Positions 1 through 7,900 of a stretch of DNA of 10,857 nucleotides are shown one piece after another; position 1 is the first letter of the stretch; the number at the start of each line of letters is the position of its first letter. Under the pieces are notes generated by a model that saw only the letters and a program-made list of their open reading frames with translations, was not told the origin of the DNA and did no database searches. The position numbers and the translations under genes are program-made. The stretch covers positions 1 to 10,857 of the forward strand of contig CABVEG010000036.1 in NCBI GenBank assembly GCA_902497185.1, given 5' to 3'. This stretch comes from an uncultured Eubacteriales bacterium. Lineage in GTDB: Bacteria > Bacillota > Clostridia > Lachnospirales > CAG-274.

Positions 1-134
1 TCATCCTGTGAATAGGTTACAGGACCTGACGGCATAGTTGCCTCTGTGTTAGCTCCGTCTGCTCCACTTTTATTGCAGCCTGCAAATGACACACTTAACA
101 TTGCCGCTGCTAAAACATACATAAATCTTTTCAT
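1..134 (-). CDS. Lipoprotein of unknown function, N-terminal part only
   Basis: The visible 44 residues start MKRFMYVLAAAML and form a classic lipoprotein signal peptide: a short basic N-terminus, a hydrophobic core, and a lipobox SFAGC with the lipidated cysteine at residue 20. A Ser/Thr/Gly/Ala-rich linker follows. The mature protein would be anchored to the outer face of the membrane. The ATG is preceded by GGGAGA with a 6-base gap. The gene begins 21 bases after the CBS-protein stop on the same strand, so it is probably the last visible gene of the metal-uptake operon. The functional domain lies outside the window, so no function can be assigned. A metal-binding or redox lipoprotein would fit the context, but that is only inference. 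Confidence 0.85.
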   Translation of the reverse strand, partial: MKRFMYVLAAAMLSVSFAGCNKSGADGANTEATMPSGPVTYSQD

Positions 135-155
135 AATATTTCTCCCTTTTTTAAT

Positions 156-878
156 TTAATTGTTCATATATTCAGGCGCATCTCTTAAAATACTGTAAGG
201 TGTCATCATACCCATAACATTGCCGTCACTCTTGCCTGTGTCAGTAAAGAAAATTGCTGTAAGCTGTTTCATAGACTTACTGTCAATATTAAAAGCATCA
301 ACAGCCTCATATAATGTTGCATCAGACTTCATAAAAACAAAATATTCGTGAATATGATAATTTAAGCCTAAGTAATTTATAAACTCATAAAATTCAGTTT
401 CCTCATCAATATGTACCATACCCTTATCACATACATAGGTGTATATAACATTATCACTAAAAACACCCACAAGCCTGTCCTCGTGAAAAATAGGCACATG
501 GGTAAAGCCCCGTCTATTCATATACTTAGTAATCTTTGTAACCTTGCTGTCAAGAGAAGCCGTAAACATATTCTCACGTCTTATTGCAAAGGACATTGCC
601 AATGTAGGGCTTTTAACTCTTGCAACACATTTTTCAAGAATTTTAATCATATCATCTGAGGGTATAACAGGATATACATCCCTTACCCTTGGAGTGTGAA
701 CAAGAAAATTTCTTACAACCCTGCAATACTCCACATCCTCCTTAAACTCTCTTAATGCAGGCAGTGCCGTAAGCCTGGTTATAATAGGTGAGCCTTCAGG
801 AATATCAGGAAAGTAAATTGCTCTGCCCAGTCTTTCAAGCTGTCTGTATAAGTCAAGGAATTTATCTGTATTATTCAT
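156..878 (-). CDS. CBS-domain protein with N-terminal HEPN-like region
   Basis: A 240-residue soluble protein without a signal peptide or membrane segment. Residues about 90-150 and 180-234 look like two CBS repeats; each runs from a 'threshold' segment (SFAIRRENMFTASLDSKV; FVFMKSDATLYEAVDAF) to a GVF or GMM strand. CBS pairs usually bind adenosine nucleotides and regulate a partner. Residues 1-85 are predicted helical and carry RNFLVH at 56-61. This matches the R-x4-H motif of HEPN domains, many of which are RNases. Whether R56 and H61 form an active site is inference. The start lies 7 bases after the permease stop, and its AAAGGTGA ribosome site overlaps that stop, so translation is probably coupled. 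The gene belongs to the metal operon, but its role there is unknown: it could be a nucleotide sensor for the transporter or an RNA-acting regulator. Confidence 0.85.
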   Translation of the reverse strand: MNNTDKFLDLYRQLERLGRAIYFPDIPEGSPIITRLTALPALREFKEDVEYCRVVRNFLVHTPRVRDVYPVIPSDDMIKILEKCVARVKSPTLAMSFAIRRENMFTASLDSKVTKITKYMNRRGFTHVPIFHEDRLVGVFSDNVIYTYVCDKGMVHIDEETEFYEFINYLGLNYHIHEYFVFMKSDATLYEAVDAFNIDSKSMKQLTAIFFTDTGKSDGNVMGMMTPYSILRDAPEYMNN

Positions 879-885
879 ATAAAAA

Positions 886-1683
886 TCACCTTTGCTTTCT
901 GTTTGCCGTCAAAATAACAAGTAATACCGCTATGCCTATTAATACTATTGTTCCGCCGGGCTTTAAATCATAAAAAGCCGTTATAAACAAACCGGCTATT
1001 GTAAAAACAAGAGCAAATACAACGGATAATATAACATTTTGCTTATAGCTTTTAGATATAAGCATAGCACAGGCAACAGGTATAATCATAAGAGATGATA
1101 TAACAAGAGAGCCAACAGTCCTTGCCGCTATTGACACTACAATGGCAGTAAGCATAGTAAACACCAGATTAACTGTTTTTACCTTTACTCCTGAAAGCTC
1201 TGCTCCTTCCTCATCAAATGAAATATAAAAAAGCTCTCTGTACAAAATAAGCATTGTCACAATAACAACTATACTTAAAACAATAACCGTAACAAGCTCA
1301 AATGTAGAAATGGCAACTATAGAGCCGAATAAAAAGCTGTTAAAATTAGCAGCATTTTTAACAAAGCCTGAAAACACTGCAGCCACACCTACCCCAAAGC
1401 TCAAAACTATTGCTGTAGCAATTTCAGCATAGTTTGGAAAGGATCGTCTTATGTATTCAATAGTAACAGCCGACAACAAAGAAAAAACTATAGCTACTCC
1501 CACAGGACTTAGGCTAAAGCAAAGACCTACTGCCACACCTGCAAGGCAGGAATGGGACAGTGCGTCACCTATAGTGGATAATCTTTTAAAAACAATAATA
1601 TTGCCAATAAGAGGTGTAATTATTGATATAAATATTGCAACAACTATTGCCCTTTGCATAAAAGCAAGTGTAAATATTTCCAT
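886..1683 (-). CDS. znuB: Metal (zinc-type) ABC transporter permease, ABC-3 family
   Basis: A 265-residue integral membrane protein that forms the channel of a high-affinity metal importer in the cytoplasmic membrane, working as a dimer with the ATPase. Hydrophobic stretches suggest about eight membrane helices, at roughly residues 11-31, 48-70, 86-106, 116-149 (probably two), 171-187, 190-210, 217-238 and 244-260. ABC-3 hallmarks include GDALSHSCLAGVA at 39-51 and the cytoplasmic loop FDEEGAELSGV at 156-166, and a basic tail NRKQR closes the protein. The start at 1683 (MEIFTLAF) is chosen because GGAGG lies five bases upstream. A longer reading from 1725 would add 14 residues and begin 2 bases after the ATPase stop, but has no comparable ribosome site. 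The symbol follows the zinc-type ligand set of the neighbouring binding protein; manganese cannot be excluded. Confidence 0.93.
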   Translation of the reverse strand: MEIFTLAFMQRAIVVAIFISIITPLIGNIIVFKRLSTIGDALSHSCLAGVAVGLCFSLSPVGVAIVFSLLSAVTIEYIRRSFPNYAEIATAIVLSFGVGVAAVFSGFVKNAANFNSFLFGSIVAISTFELVTVIVLSIVVIVTMLILYRELFYISFDEEGAELSGVKVKTVNLVFTMLTAIVVSIAARTVGSLVISSLMIIPVACAMLISKSYKQNVILSVVFALVFTIAGLFITAFYDLKPGGTIVLIGIAVLLVILTANRKQR

Positions 1684-1727
1684 AAAAACCTCCATATACT
1701 GCACCAAAACAGAACCTTGGTACAATT

Positions 1728-2447
1728 TTAATGCTTGTGATGAACGTGATTTAAAATAGTATGGGAATTAAATTCCTCAGCAGGCATCATTTCTCCATGA
1801 CCGTCCTCTGACAGCACAAGTACCTTATTTGAATGATAAAGTATTGATGAAATATCGTGAGTAACCATTACTATTGTAATCCCGCTTTTATTAAGCTCAC
1901 CTAAAAGACAGCATATAGAATCCACAGCCTTAATATCAATGCCTACAGTAGGCTCATCAAGAAAAATTATTTCAGGTGATGAAACAAGAGCCTTTGCAAT
2001 AAACACTCTCTGCTGCTGACCTCCGGAAAGATAGCCTATTTTTCTTTTTCTGTAATCATACATACCTACTCTTTTAAGAGCAGCATATACCTTTTCTCTG
2101 TCTGATTTGTTATATCTTTTAAGAAACCCTTTTTGTGAATAAAGCCCAAGTGTAACAATCTCCTCAACAGTAGCAGGAAAATCTCTATTAAACGCCGTTG
2201 CCTTCTGTGATACATAGGCAATTTTAGAGTAATCCTTGAATTTATCAGGTGTTTTGCCAAGAAGTCTTATTTCGCCTTCCGTAGCCTGCAAAATATTCAA
2301 TATTAATTTAAGCAAAGTGGATTTACCTGTACCATTAGTACCTACAACACAGAGAAAATCACCCTTCTCCACATTAAATGAAAGTCTGTGAAGTATGCTT
2401 TTGTCAGGATAGCTGAAGGATAAATCCTTGACTTCTAATACATTCAT
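1728..2447 (-). CDS. znuC: Metal (zinc-type) ABC transporter ATP-binding protein
   Basis: A 239-residue cytoplasmic ATPase that powers the importer. All nucleotide-binding elements are intact: Walker A GTNGTGKST at 36-44, Q-loop glutamine 81, ABC signature LSGGQQQR at 140-147, Walker B IIFLDE at 160-165, D-loop around GID at 169-171, and H-loop histidine 197. Length is normal for the family. The C-terminus is unusually histidine-rich (H229, H234, H236, H237, H239), which could bind metal and gate activity, as proposed for some zinc transporter ATPases; that is inference here. The gene starts 10 bases after the binding-protein stop. Its ribosome site AAGGAG overlaps that stop codon, which points to coupled translation. 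The permease follows on the same strand. Confidence 0.95.
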   Translation of the reverse strand: MNVLEVKDLSFSYPDKSILHRLSFNVEKGDFLCVVGTNGTGKSTLLKLILNILQATEGEIRLLGKTPDKFKDYSKIAYVSQKATAFNRDFPATVEEIVTLGLYSQKGFLKRYNKSDREKVYAALKRVGMYDYRKRKIGYLSGGQQQRVFIAKALVSSPEIIFLDEPTVGIDIKAVDSICCLLGELNKSGITIVMVTHDISSILYHSNKVLVLSEDGHGEMMPAEEFNSHTILNHVHHKH

Positions 2448-2457
2448 ATTATACTCC

Positions 2458-3339
2458 TTAATTCATTAAAGCCAACTTAATATTTTCAAGATTTTTTTCC
2501 ATTACAGTAATATAATTTTCGCCATTTGCTATTTCCTCATCGGTAAGTCCTTCAAAGGGATTTAAGGGAAGAAGCTGTGTACCTGTTTCAGATGCAAGAG
2601 TTTCAGCAGTTTTCTTTGAAACAAGCTCCTCATAGAAAATATATTTAATATTATTTTCCTTTACAAAATTAATAAGATCCATCATTTTTTCAGGTGATGG
2701 CTCACTGTCGGCGGATATACCGTCAATGGATGTTTGTGTAAGTCCGTAGGCATTGCAAAGATAGCTGTAAGCCTCGTGAGAAACCACAATATTCTTGTTT
2801 GATAAATTACTTATTGTATCTGTATAAGACTTATCAAGACTGTCAAGAGAAACCATATAATTATTATAATTTGCCTCATAAAGCGCCTTGTTATCAGGGT
2901 CAGCCTCACAAAGCGTATCAAGAATATTTTTACACATTATTTTTACATTATTTGGATCAAGCCATATATGAGGATCTGTGCCATTTTCATCTACAGCCAC
3001 ACCTAAGGACAATTCCTCAAATCTAACTTCTGAATCTATTAATGAAGATTTTACCTTATCAATCCAGCTTTCCATACCAAGTCCGTTATAAAACACTATA
3101 TCAGCACTATTAAGCTTTGCCATATCCTGAACTGTAGGCTCCCAATCGTGAGGCTCCGTTCCCGTAGGTACAATATTGTAAACATCAGCAGAATCACCTG
3201 CTATTTCCTTAGTAAAGTCATATATGGCATAGAAGCTGGTGTAAATCTGTGGTTTTGATGAATCAGTTTTGGGGTTTGAACAGCCAACAAATAAAACTGA
3301 AATAATAGCCAGCGTCATTATAATGATAATTTTTTTCAT
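2458..3339 (-). CDS. znuA: Metal (zinc-type) ABC transporter substrate-binding lipoprotein
   Basis: A 293-residue cluster A-I metal-binding lipoprotein that captures the ion outside the membrane and delivers it to the permease. The signal peptide MKKIIIIMTLAIISVL ends in the lipobox LFVGC with cysteine 20. Likely metal ligands are H64 (TEPHDWEP), H124 (DPHIWLDP), H188 (VVSHEAY) and E263 (NPFEGLTDEE). Three His plus Glu is the AdcA/AdcAII-like zinc arrangement; manganese proteins such as PsaA use Glu at the third position and Asp at the fourth. The His-rich loop found between the first two ligands in many ZnuA/AdcA proteins is absent. The start is supported by AAGGAGAG before the ATG and the promoter upstream. 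It is the first gene of the operon. Zinc specificity is inferred, not shown. Confidence 0.93.
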   Translation of the reverse strand: MKKIIIIMTLAIISVLFVGCSNPKTDSSKPQIYTSFYAIYDFTKEIAGDSADVYNIVPTGTEPHDWEPTVQDMAKLNSADIVFYNGLGMESWIDKVKSSLIDSEVRFEELSLGVAVDENGTDPHIWLDPNNVKIMCKNILDTLCEADPDNKALYEANYNNYMVSLDSLDKSYTDTISNLSNKNIVVSHEAYSYLCNAYGLTQTSIDGISADSEPSPEKMMDLINFVKENNIKYIFYEELVSKKTAETLASETGTQLLPLNPFEGLTDEEIANGENYITVMEKNLENIKLALMN

Positions 3340-3389
3340 AAATTCTCTCCTTATAATCCTTACAATAACATATAAACTCTCAATTTAGT

Positions 3390-3418
3390 ATTATATCACT
3401 TTTTAATAAAATTTTCAA
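3390..3418 (-). promoter_or_regulatory. Sigma-A promoter of the metal-uptake operon
   Basis: Reading the minus strand, TTGAAA (3418-3413) is separated by 17 bases from a perfect TATAAT (3395-3390). Transcription would begin near 3383, giving a leader of about 45 bases before the znuA start. The downstream AAGGAGAG is the znuA ribosome site. The spacing and hexamers are near ideal. Confidence 0.85.
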
Positions 3419-3425
3419 GGGGTAA

Positions 3426-3444
3426 TTAGCCTAGGCTAACTTAA
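3426..3444. promoter_or_regulatory. DtxR/MntR-family-like operator
   Basis: The sequence TTAGCCTAGGCTAACTTAA contains a perfect 14-base palindrome at 3426-3439. By eye it agrees at 16 of 19 positions with the DtxR/IdeR consensus TTAGGTTAGGCTAACCTAA. It sits 7 bases upstream of the -35 element of the metal operon promoter. It resembles neither the AdcR box (TTAACNNGTTAA) nor the Bacillus Zur box. A metal-responsive DtxR-family regulator is therefore the best guess. The identity of the regulator and whether it represses or activates are not shown. Confidence 0.65.
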
Positions 3445-3470
3445 ATATTTATTACAAAATATACTGCCAC

Positions 3471-3503
3471 AAAAAAAGGAACTGCACACCGACAGTTCCT
3501 TTT
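3471..3503 (-). terminator. Intrinsic terminator of gltBD
   Basis: On the minus strand an 11-base-pair perfect stem (arms 3503-3493 and 3484-3474, core AAAAGGAACTG / CAGTTCCTTTT) closes an 8-base loop. The downstream arm runs into a seven-U tract ending at 3471. It begins 9 bases after the gltD stop and ends about 27 bases before the operator of the next operon, so it insulates the two transcription units. Confidence 0.93.
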
Positions 3504-3512
3504 AAAATATTT

Positions 3513-4976
3513 TTACTTCCTATTCAAATACTCATTACAAGCCTTAGCAGCCTCTCTACCCTCATGAATAGCCCAAACTACAAGACTTTGACCTCTTCTC
3601 ATATCGCCTGCTGCAAACACACCCTTAAGGCTTGTTTCAAACTTACCGTATTCCGCCTTAACATTGCTTCTTGCATCAGTTTCAAGAGAAAGCTGCTTAA
3701 TTAACGTATCCTCAGGACCTGTAAAGCCCATAGCCAATAACATCAACTGACAAGGCCATACCTTTTCAGTTCCGGGAATTTGCTCAGGCACCATTCTGCC
3801 GTTTACATTATTCCACTTAACCTGAATAGTGTGTACCTCTTTAATACTGCCCTTTTCATCAGGCACAACCTTAGTAACGGTTGTAAGGTACTCCCTTGGG
3901 TCACGACCGTAAAGCTTAATAGCCTCCTCCTGACCATAGTCAGTTTTCCTGATACGAGGCCACTGTGGCCAGTGGTTTGACGGAGTTCTTGTTTCAGGTG
4001 CTTCAGGCATAATTTCCATCTGGAATACAGACTTACAGCCATGTCTTATTGATGTACCTACACAGTCAGTACCTGTATCACCGCCGCCTACAATAATAAC
4101 ATCCTTACCTTCAGCACTTATATACTGTCTGTCCTCAAGATTAGAATCAAGAAGGCTCTTGGTATTTGCCTTTAAAAAGTCAACAGCAAAATGAATACCC
4201 TTTACATCATTTCTGCCTTCACAAACCAAATCTCTAGGCTTAGTTGCACCGCAGCACAATACAACAGCATCAAACTCCTTAATAAGTTTAGCTGTAGGAT
4301 AGTTCTTTCCTACCTCAGTGTTGGTTACAAAGTTAATACCCTCCTTTTCAAGAATATCAACTCTTCTCTGAACTACCTTTTTGTCAAGCTTCATATTAGG
4401 AATACCATACATTAAAAGTCCGCCTGCTCTGTCAGAACGTTCAAATACAGTAACCTTATGACCCATCTGATTAAGAATATCAGCACAGGCAAGACCTGAT
4501 GGTCCTGAACCTACAACAGCAACTCTCTTTTCTGTAGACTTCTTAGGTATTCTTGGCTGAACAAGACCTCTTTCAAACATTGTGTCAATAATATGCACCT
4601 CAATGTTCTTTACTGTTACGGCAGGCTCGTGCATACCAAGTGTACAGGAGCCTTCGCAAAGAGCGGGACATACTCTGCCCGTAAATTCAGGGAAGTTACT
4701 TGTCTTAGTTAATCTCTTGTAAGCCTCCTCAATTTTGCCGTGATATACAAGGTCGTTCCATTCAGGTATAAGATTGCCTAAAGGGCAGCCGCCTACAACA
4801 GGATTGCCTGTGTGGCAGAAAGGAACGCCGCAGTTCATACATCTTGCACCCTGAGTCTGTAATTCCTCAAGGCTGTAATGAGTGTGGAATTCATCCCAAT
4901 TTTTCATTCTGACCTCCGGCTTAATATCTTCAGGCAGCTTTCGGTCAAATTCCATAAATCCGGTTGGTTTACCCAT
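3513..4976 (-). CDS. gltD: Glutamate synthase (NADPH) small subunit
   Basis: A 487-residue flavoprotein that takes electrons from NADPH through FAD and iron-sulfur clusters to the large subunit. The N-terminal domain has the two cysteine groups of the GltD family that bind 4Fe-4S clusters: C46, C49, C54, C64 and C103, C107, C111. The FAD-binding Rossmann motif VAVVGSGPSG is at 152-161 and a second, NADPH-binding, VIIVGGGDTG at 293-302. The C-terminal FAD motif GVFAAGDMRRGQS is at 452-464. Length is typical. The ATG shares one base with the gltB stop (TAATG), and its ribosome site AAGGAG at 4991-4986 lies inside the gltB coding region, so translation is likely coupled. It is the last gene before a strong terminator. 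Confidence 0.97.
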   Translation of the reverse strand: MGKPTGFMEFDRKLPEDIKPEVRMKNWDEFHTHYSLEELQTQGARCMNCGVPFCHTGNPVVGGCPLGNLIPEWNDLVYHGKIEEAYKRLTKTSNFPEFTGRVCPALCEGSCTLGMHEPAVTVKNIEVHIIDTMFERGLVQPRIPKKSTEKRVAVVGSGPSGLACADILNQMGHKVTVFERSDRAGGLLMYGIPNMKLDKKVVQRRVDILEKEGINFVTNTEVGKNYPTAKLIKEFDAVVLCCGATKPRDLVCEGRNDVKGIHFAVDFLKANTKSLLDSNLEDRQYISAEGKDVIIVGGGDTGTDCVGTSIRHGCKSVFQMEIMPEAPETRTPSNHWPQWPRIRKTDYGQEEAIKLYGRDPREYLTTVTKVVPDEKGSIKEVHTIQVKWNNVNGRMVPEQIPGTEKVWPCQLMLLAMGFTGPEDTLIKQLSLETDARSNVKAEYGKFETSLKGVFAAGDMRRGQSLVVWAIHEGREAAKACNEYLNRK

Positions 4977-7900
4977 TAATTAGCACTCCTTTCTGATTTC
5001 ATAGCAGCTTCAGGCCTTTTAACAATAGTTGAACCGCTTACCGTAATGAAAGCGTCAAGTAAAGCATCATCATCATTTAAGCCTGCTGCCTTAGCTCTGT
5101 CAATTTCTTCAATCATTTCCTTGTAAGCTCTAGGAATAACCTTAATAAAGTTCTTTACCTCAGCATCAAAGTTATCAAGAATTTCCTGTCCTCTCTCAGA
5201 GCCTGTATATTTAACGTGGTTTTCAATCATATTCTTTAATTCAGCAATATCCTTTTCACTTGTCATTTCCTCTAAAAGAATAAGCTCTTTGTTGCAGCGT
5301 GATTCAAAATCACCGCCATAGTTATAAACATAGGCTACACCACCTGACATACCTGCACCAAAGTTTCTTCCAGTCTTGCCAAGTATAGCAACACGTCCCC
5401 CCGTCATATATTCACAGCCATGCTGTCCAATAGCCTCAACAACAGCAGTAATACCTGAGTTTCTTACACAGAATCTCTCACCTGCCATACCGTTAATATA
5501 TGCCTCACCGCTAATAGCACCATAGAAAGCAACATTACCTATAATTACATTGTCCTCAGGCTTAAATTTAGCCTGCTTAGACGGTACAACAACAATTTTA
5601 CCGCCTGATAAGCCCTTACCAATATAATCATTTGCATCACCAACAAGCTTCATAGTTACACCGTGAGTTTGGAATGCGCCAAAGCTCTGACCTGCACTAC
5701 CCTCAAATTCAAGATTAATAGTGTCATCAGGAAGTCCCTCAACGCCGTACTTTTTAGTAATTTCGCTTGAAAGAATTGTACCGCAAACTCTGTCGATATT
5801 AGTAATTTCAAGAGAGGCATTAATCTTCTTACCCTCCTGAATTGCAGGTGTGCAAAGTCTTACAAGAGCATTAACATCAAGGCTCTTTTCAAGCTCGTGA
5901 TCCTGCTTAACATTAAAGTATCTTTCAGAATCATTAGAGCAAATCTTAGGCTGATAAAGCATACCTGTAAGGTTAACCTCCTTAGCCTTCCAATGATTAA
6001 GCTTCTTAGGCACAAGTTTTTCAACGTGACCAATCATTTCGTTAATAGTCTTACAGCCAATCTTAGCCATCCATTCTCTTAAATCCTGAGCTATAAATCT
6101 CATAAAGTTTTCAACATACTCAGGCTTACCTGCAAACTTCTTTCTAAGCTCAGGGTTCTGAGTAGCAACACCAACGGGACAGGTATCAAGATTACAAACT
6201 CTCATCATTACACAGCCCATAGTAATAAGAGGACCTGTAGCAAAGCCAAATTCTTCAGCACCTAAAAGGCAGGCAACAGCTATATCTCTGCCTGTTAACA
6301 GCTTACCGTCTGTTTCAATAACAACTCTGTTTCTTAAATTGTTCATAAGAAGTGCCTGATGAGTTTCAGCAACACCTAATTCCCAAGGTAAACCTGCGTG
6401 TCTTACAGATGTTCTTGGTGCTGCACCTGTACCTCCGTCATAGCCGCTTACAAGGATAACATCAGCACGACCCTTAGCAACACCTACCGCTATAGTACCT
6501 ACACCGGCCTCACTAACAAGCTTAACTGAAATTCTTGCATCCTGATTAGCATTCTTTAAGTCGTGAATTAACTGCGCTAAGTCCTCAATAGAGTAAATAT
6601 CGTGATGAGGTGGTGGTGAAATAAGACCTACACCGGGAGTTGAGTTTCTTGCCTTAGCAATCCAAGGGTAAACCTTCTTTCCGGGTAAGTGACCGCCCTC
6701 ACCGGGCTTAGCACCCTGTGCCATTTTTATTTGAATTTCAATAGCATTCTGTAAGTAATGAATAGTTACACCAAAACGTCCTGATGCAACCTGCTTAATA
6801 GCTGAACGTCTTAAATCACCGTTTTCATCAGGTGTAAATCTTTCAGCTTCCTCGCCGCCTTCACCTGAGTTAGACTTACCGCCAAGTCTGTTCATGGCAA
6901 TAGCCATACACTCATGGGCTTCCTTAGAAATAGAACCGTAGCTCATTGCACCTGTCTTAAATCTCTTTACAATAGATTCTACAGATTCAACCTCATCAAT
7001 GTTAATAGGCTTGTCAATAGTTCTGATGTCCAAAAGACCTCTTATAGTACAAAGCTGTTCTGATGTATCATTCTGGAGCTTTGTAAACTCCTTAAAGAGT
7101 TTATAGTCACCCTCACGGCAAGCCTTCTGTAAAAGATAAATTGAGCGTGGATTAAACATATGGTATTCACCGTTTCTTCTCCACTTATAATCTCCGCCGG
7201 GCTCAAGGGCATCCACCTTTGTTAATGTATCAAATGCCTTAGAATGACGCATTTTAGCTTCCTTGTCAATATGCTCAATTTCAATACCGCCTATTCTTGT
7301 AACAGTACCTGTAAAGAACTTATTTACAACAGCCTCACTTACACCAAGAGCCTCAAAAATCTGTGCACCCTGATAACTCTGTATTGTAGAAATACCCATC
7401 TTTGACATAATCTTTACAATACCGTGAGTTACAACATCAATATATAATTTAACTGCTTCATCAGCAGACTTTGTAATATAAGAATTTTCAGCCATATCCT
7501 TTAATGTTTCATAAACAAGGTATGGATTAATTGCATCTACACCATAGCCTAAAAGTACGGCAAAATGGTGTACTTCTCTAGGCTCACCTGTTTCAAGAAT
7601 AATGGAAACCTTCATTCTTGTGCCCTGTCTGATTAAGTGGTGATGCAGACCAGCACCTGCAAGTAATGCAGGGATAGCACATTTATCCTCATCAACGCCC
7701 TTATCTGAAAGAACAATCATATTGTAACCATTGTCAATGGCAATATCTACTGCCTCAAAAATATTGTCAATAGCACTTTCAAGACCATTCTTTTCGCTTA
7801 TACTGTAAAGCATAGGAATAGTAACTGCCTTATAGTCAGAGTCTGAAATTGATTTGATTGCTGCTGTCTGTTCATCAGTAAGTATAGGTGTATCGCACTT

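Noticed and set aside
156..878. A HepT-type toxin-antitoxin pair.
   Set aside because: The protein carries CBS repeats, has no adjacent nucleotidyltransferase antitoxin and sits in a metal operon.
1684..1725. A longer permease start at 1725.
   Set aside because: It lacks a good ribosome site, whereas the start at 1683 has GGAGG at five bases. The extra 14 residues also do not look like a permease N-terminus.
1451..1759. A 102-codon plus-strand frame opposite the permease and ATPase genes.
   Set aside because: It lies antisense to two well-supported transporter genes, and its product resembles no family. It is a shadow frame.
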